A DNA stretch of 26,263 nucleotides from CAZCVI01 sp964502145 (lineage in GTDB: Bacteria > Acidobacteriota > Aminicenantia > UBA2199): contig CAZCVI010000096.1 in the NCBI GenBank assembly GCA_964502145.1, forward strand, positions 1 to 26,263. Direction: 5' to 3'. Shown here piece after piece: positions 23,797 to 26,263 of this stretch (its first letter is position 1; each line of letters begins with the position of its first letter). The notes under the pieces were generated by a model. That model worked only from the letters and a program-made list of their open reading frames with translations, searched no databases and was not told the DNA's origin. Made by a program: the position numbers and the translations under genes.

Positions 23797-23825
23797 TTTT
23801 CAAACCTTTATAGTCATGATATAAT
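23797..23825 (+). promoter_or_regulatory. rlmH promoter with extended -10
   Basis: TTTTCA (23797-23802), 17-bp spacer, TGATATAAT with the hexamer at 23820-23825. The -10 ends 13 bases before the ATG, leaving a leader of about seven bases without a ribosome binding site. Confidence 0.5.
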
Positions 23826-23838
23826 ATAAATAATCAAA

Positions 23839-24303
23839 ATGAACAAAATTCAATTGATCTGTATTGGTGATTTGAAATTCAAAGGGCTAAAAGAAGTGGA
23901 ACAGAACTATCTGGATAAAATCAGCTTCTTTACTAAATTCGAGATTCGGTGTTTGAAGGATGTGGATTTGCGGGATGAGGGGATAAAGAAAAAAAAAGAG
24001 GGTGAGATGATAGGCGCGTTGTTGGATAGCAAGGATTTTGTCATCGCGTTGGACCAATATGGAAAAAAGATGGATTCGGTGGAGTTTTCGCGGTTTTTAG
24101 CGAAAAAAATGTCGGATATTCCTAACCGTATTGTTTTTCTGATTGGTGGTCACGCGGGGTTGGCCAAAGAATTGGACCAAAAGATTCATCTGAAGCTTTC
24201 TTTTTCTGATATGACCTTTGCCCATGATCTTTTCAGGATCGTTTTTCTAGAACAATTGTACCGCGCGTTCACTATAGAAAAAAATATCAAGTATCACCGC
24301 TAG
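23839..24303 (+). CDS. rlmH: 23S rRNA pseudouridine-1915 N3-methyltransferase
   Basis: This 154-residue protein matches the SPOUT-family RlmH in length and motifs. The N-terminus is IQLICIGDLKFKGL; a middle strand DFVIALDQYGKKMDSVEF is followed by the SAM-binding knot RIVFLIGGHAGLAKEL. The C-terminal signature SFSDMTFAHDLFRIVFLEQLYRAFTI ends in the conserved YHR. RlmH is a cytoplasmic homodimer that methylates N3 of pseudouridine 1915 in helix 69 of 23S rRNA after subunit joining. It is a housekeeping gene, so this end of the window is likely core chromosome. The promoter nearly abuts the start. The stop codon lies in a perfect 16-bp palindrome. Confidence 0.95.
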   Translation: MNKIQLICIGDLKFKGLKEVEQNYLDKISFFTKFEIRCLKDVDLRDEGIKKKKEGEMIGALLDSKDFVIALDQYGKKMDSVEFSRFLAKKMSDIPNRIVFLIGGHAGLAKELDQKIHLKLSFSDMTFAHDLFRIVFLEQLYRAFTIEKNIKYHR

Positions 24304-24312
24304 TACTAGCGG
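24297..24312. repeat. Perfect 16-bp palindrome over the rlmH stop codon
   Basis: CCGCTAGTACTAGCGG is fully self-complementary and contains the TAG stop (24301-24303). No T tract follows, so it is not a classical terminator. It sits 20 bases before the end of the convergent permease gene. Confidence 0.5.
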
Positions 24313-24331
24313 GGTATAAGCAAGCAGAATC

Positions 24332-25795
24332 TTATCTGAAATACGTTCCTAAGAAGTAAAATAGAACGGTGATGAATATACCACCGAGGATATTGAGGAC
24401 AAAACCGAAGGCCAGCATTTTTTTTAATGATGCCTCTTTGAAACTGGCATAACAAATAGCGTTTACCGGGGTAGCAATAGGGGTCATAAACGCGGAAGAA
24501 GCACCAATAGTGACGGCCAGCAATGCAAACAGTGGATTAAAGGGAAGGGCAGAAGAAATTTTTAAAACAAGGGGGAACATGAGCAAGACAACTGTGGTAT
24601 TATTGACCAGTTCGGTAAAAAAGGTACAAATCATCACGATAACGAAAACAAACAAGAAAACTTGATCGCCTGTGGGTACGAGTTTGGCGGAAAGTGCCTC
24701 GAAGAACCGGAGCAAAAAACCATCCAATTGGGGAGTGGCTGGATTATCGCCCCAACTTACGAGCAAATAAACTCCCACGAGCATGAGAGCCATAAATAAC
24801 AATCCAAAAAAAGGAAGATCGTATACCAATCGGTTTAGGGAGATGAAGGAGTGGGGGTTCTTGCTTTTCAAATGGGGTTGTCTTTCTTTAAAAAAGAAAA
24901 CCCATATACAATTGAAAAGAGAAATCAAACCATTTTCCGCTCTGCGTACAAGACGGATGCCTTTGAGACGGAACCGTATCACAACCTCTTTTACGATCTC
25001 GACTAAACTGATGGGAACAATAAGAACAAGAAATAGCACAAGAAACAACGCGTTCTGCTGATACTTGCGTGGGGTTTGGGTGCCCCGGGGAAAAATAAAG
25101 CCAAAAAACAGGAACCCAAGAAGATAGAATATCATTAAGAGGTCAATCGGGTTCAAACTATAAAATATGGGTTTGGGTTTGAGCGAGAATTGAAGGGCAG
25201 TGAGCAGAATCAAGCATAAGATATTTCCAACAAAGAACAAGGTATATTTTGTGACGTTTCGTTTGCCGAGTGATTCGTCTTTGATTTGGATCGTTTCAGT
25301 TAAAAGGAGTCCTTTTTCGCTCAGTTTTAATACGAGGCGACTGATGAGCACAAGCACGAGGGAAGCGGGAATACCGAGCAGAAACCAGGTGAAGAAGGTG
25401 ACATTTTCCCGACCGGGTATTTTATATAATTCAATGATCCCAGTATACAGGATATTCAATGGAGAACCAGTCAACGAACCCATGCCACCGATATTGGCAC
25501 CGTAAATCAAGGCTAAGATCACGGGAGTAGATAGTGCTTGGCGTTGTTTGGGGTCTTCAATGCCATCAAGAATAATTTTTACCATGGGAATCATGGACAA
25601 TACGACAACGGTATTGGAGAAAAAGATGGAGAAAAAATAAGCGGTGAATAGTATCCCGGTTAAAAATGACGAATAATTGGCCCCGGATTTTTTCAGTAGA
25701 TGATGAAGGAATGTCCGGTGGATATCGGAATCGATCATAATCCGGGCAATCAGAAAGCTAATTACAATAGCAATGGTATTTTGTAGCCAGTTCAT
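24332..25795 (-). CDS. SLC13/DASS-type anion permease
   Basis: This 487-residue integral membrane protein has about ten to twelve hydrophobic helices and an internal repeat. Each half carries the two substrate-pocket motifs of the divalent-anion:Na+ symporter superfamily. The first half has SNT (60-62) in FFSNTVVVLSMIPM and TGSPLN (109-114); the second has NNTTVVLLMFPL and MTPIATPVNAI near the C-terminus. The family imports dicarboxylates, sulfate or similar anions, or exports arsenite in the related ArsB branch. The substrate is not predictable from these motifs alone. A charged cytoplasmic loop (about 280-315) separates the halves. There is no ribosome binding site; the promoter places the transcript start about three bases before the ATG. 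Confidence 0.85.
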   Translation of the reverse strand: MNWLQNTIAIVISFLIARIMIDSDIHRTFLHHLLKKSGANYSSFLTGILFTAYFFSIFFSNTVVVLSMIPMVKIILDGIEDPKQRQALSTPVILALIYGANIGGMGSLTGSPLNILYTGIIELYKIPGRENVTFFTWFLLGIPASLVLVLISRLVLKLSEKGLLLTETIQIKDESLGKRNVTKYTLFFVGNILCLILLTALQFSLKPKPIFYSLNPIDLLMIFYLLGFLFFGFIFPRGTQTPRKYQQNALFLVLFLVLIVPISLVEIVKEVVIRFRLKGIRLVRRAENGLISLFNCIWVFFFKERQPHLKSKNPHSFISLNRLVYDLPFFGLLFMALMLVGVYLLVSWGDNPATPQLDGFLLRFFEALSAKLVPTGDQVFLFVFVIVMICTFFTELVNNTTVVLLMFPLVLKISSALPFNPLFALLAVTIGASSAFMTPIATPVNAICYASFKEASLKKMLAFGFVLNILGGIFITVLFYFLGTYFR

Positions 25796-25804
25796 AAGAA
25801 CACT

Positions 25805-25833
25805 ATTGTACCCGATTGTGGTGGATAAAGCAA
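25805..25833 (-). promoter_or_regulatory. Permease promoter (leaderless)
   Basis: TTGCTT (25828-25833 on the complement), 17-bp spacer, TACAAT (25805-25810). The predicted start is about 25798, three bases before the ATG at 25795. Confidence 0.5.
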
Positions 25834-26130
25834 TCTTTTTTTTGTATCTATTCAGTTTTCTGGAACTAGGTATCTATGAATCTTTTATAGTTTCGCTCAG
25901 CGATTTGATTTGACGCTTGCTAGATTGCAGTATACTGCTGTAGATGGTAAGAGTGGGAGTAATCATTCAGTATTAAAACATCATGGGGAAGGCAAGCAAT
26001 CAATGGGTTTTGGGGTACACTTTCTCCCTGCCATTCATTTATGGCTTAATTATGCCTTCTTTTCTGTAAAAAAGGCATACAACGAGTGGTTTCTGCCTTT
26101 ATATTTCCTTCTTCCTTGGTACAATGGCTC
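25834..26130. other. Gene-free region before the 42-bp repeats
   Basis: No convincing ORF is present. A perfect 12-bp palindrome GCAGTATACTGC lies at 25927-25938, preceded by TTGACG (25910-25915), a promoter-like pair with a short 15-bp spacer. Stretches such as GGGGTACACTTTCTCCCTG (from about 25996) look like diverged versions of the repeat unit to the right. Confidence 0.4.
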
Positions 26131-26263
26131 ATTGTCACGGTGTACTTTGTCATTTTTGAAGTGCAATATCTTATTGTCAGGGTAAACTGTGTCATTTTTG
26201 AAGTGGAATCAGTCAATGTCATGGTACACTCTCTACATGTTGTGTTGCAATCATTAAATGTTG
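26131..26263. mobile_element. 42-bp tandem repeats, probable end of an IS21-like element
   Basis: Three units of 42 bp start at 26131, 26173 and 26215, and a fourth begins at 26257 and is cut by the window edge. Units one and two share ATTGTCA-GGT-ACT-TGTCATTTTTGAAGTG-AAT; unit three is more diverged (AATGTCATGGTACACTCTCTACATG). Serial imperfect repeats around TGTCA are typical of the multi-site ends of IS21-family elements. No transposase lies in the window, so the assignment rests on the repeats alone. Confidence 0.45.

Noticed and set aside
25910..25936. Promoter TTGACG-15-TATACT reading rightward
   Set aside because: The spacer is short, it overlaps a palindrome, and there is no gene downstream in the window; kept only as a note.
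25910..26185. 91-codon rightward ORF at the right end
   Set aside because: It starts inside a promoter-like TTGACG, has no ribosome site, and its second part is a translation of the 42-bp repeats.

Overview
The window (about 45% GC by eye, mixed ATG/GTG/TTG starts, sigma-70-like TTGACA/TATAAT promoters) reads as chromosome of an anaerobic, probably Gram-negative bacterium. The lineage cannot be fixed from the sequence. Giant two-component-regulator-propeller hybrid kinases, an hgcAB pair and several apparently leaderless genes suggest an environmental lineage such as an FCB-type, spirochaete-like or candidate-phylum bacterium, and the 100-N gap suggests a draft or metagenome-derived assembly. 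No rRNA, tRNA or CRISPR array was seen.

Layout. 1-4350 is an accessory block: a possible mobile-element edge, an orphan 79-residue gene with a strong ribosome binding site, a promoter-driven antitoxin/PIN-toxin pair, and a large NACHT NTPase with near-identical C-terminal helical repeats interrupted by the assembly gap. Short intergenic repeats flank the NACHT gene. 4346-6887 is a PhoB/PhoR-like two-component pair. 7073-11095 is a hybrid sensor kinase with a beta-propeller sensor, and 11264-11680 a small XRE-type regulator. 11956-12582 is a DEDDy 3'-5' exonuclease. 12607-13824 is an L-2-hydroxyglutarate oxidase (lhgO).

The highlight is 13951-15999, an apparent operon marR-hgcA-hgcB with one strong promoter. 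HgcA carries the cap-helix motif NVWCAAGK and HgcB two 4Fe-4S motifs, so the organism is predicted to methylate inorganic mercury to methylmercury. The regulator is of MarR type and ends in a vicinal Cys-Cys. A five-helix membrane protein with its own promoter follows. Then come a flavin-reductase-like protein, a class I O-methyltransferase, an unrecognised 344-residue protein, a second propeller hybrid kinase (two receiver domains), rlmH, and an SLC13/DASS-type anion permease. The last ~470 bases contain no gene; they end in 42-bp tandem repeats resembling the multi-repeat ends of an IS21-type element.

How it works together: hgcA and hgcB act as one pathway (corrinoid methyl carrier plus ferredoxin reductant). 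The two propeller kinases have C-terminal receivers but no adjacent output regulator, so they probably signal to partners elsewhere. The left block looks like a small defence/mobile island.
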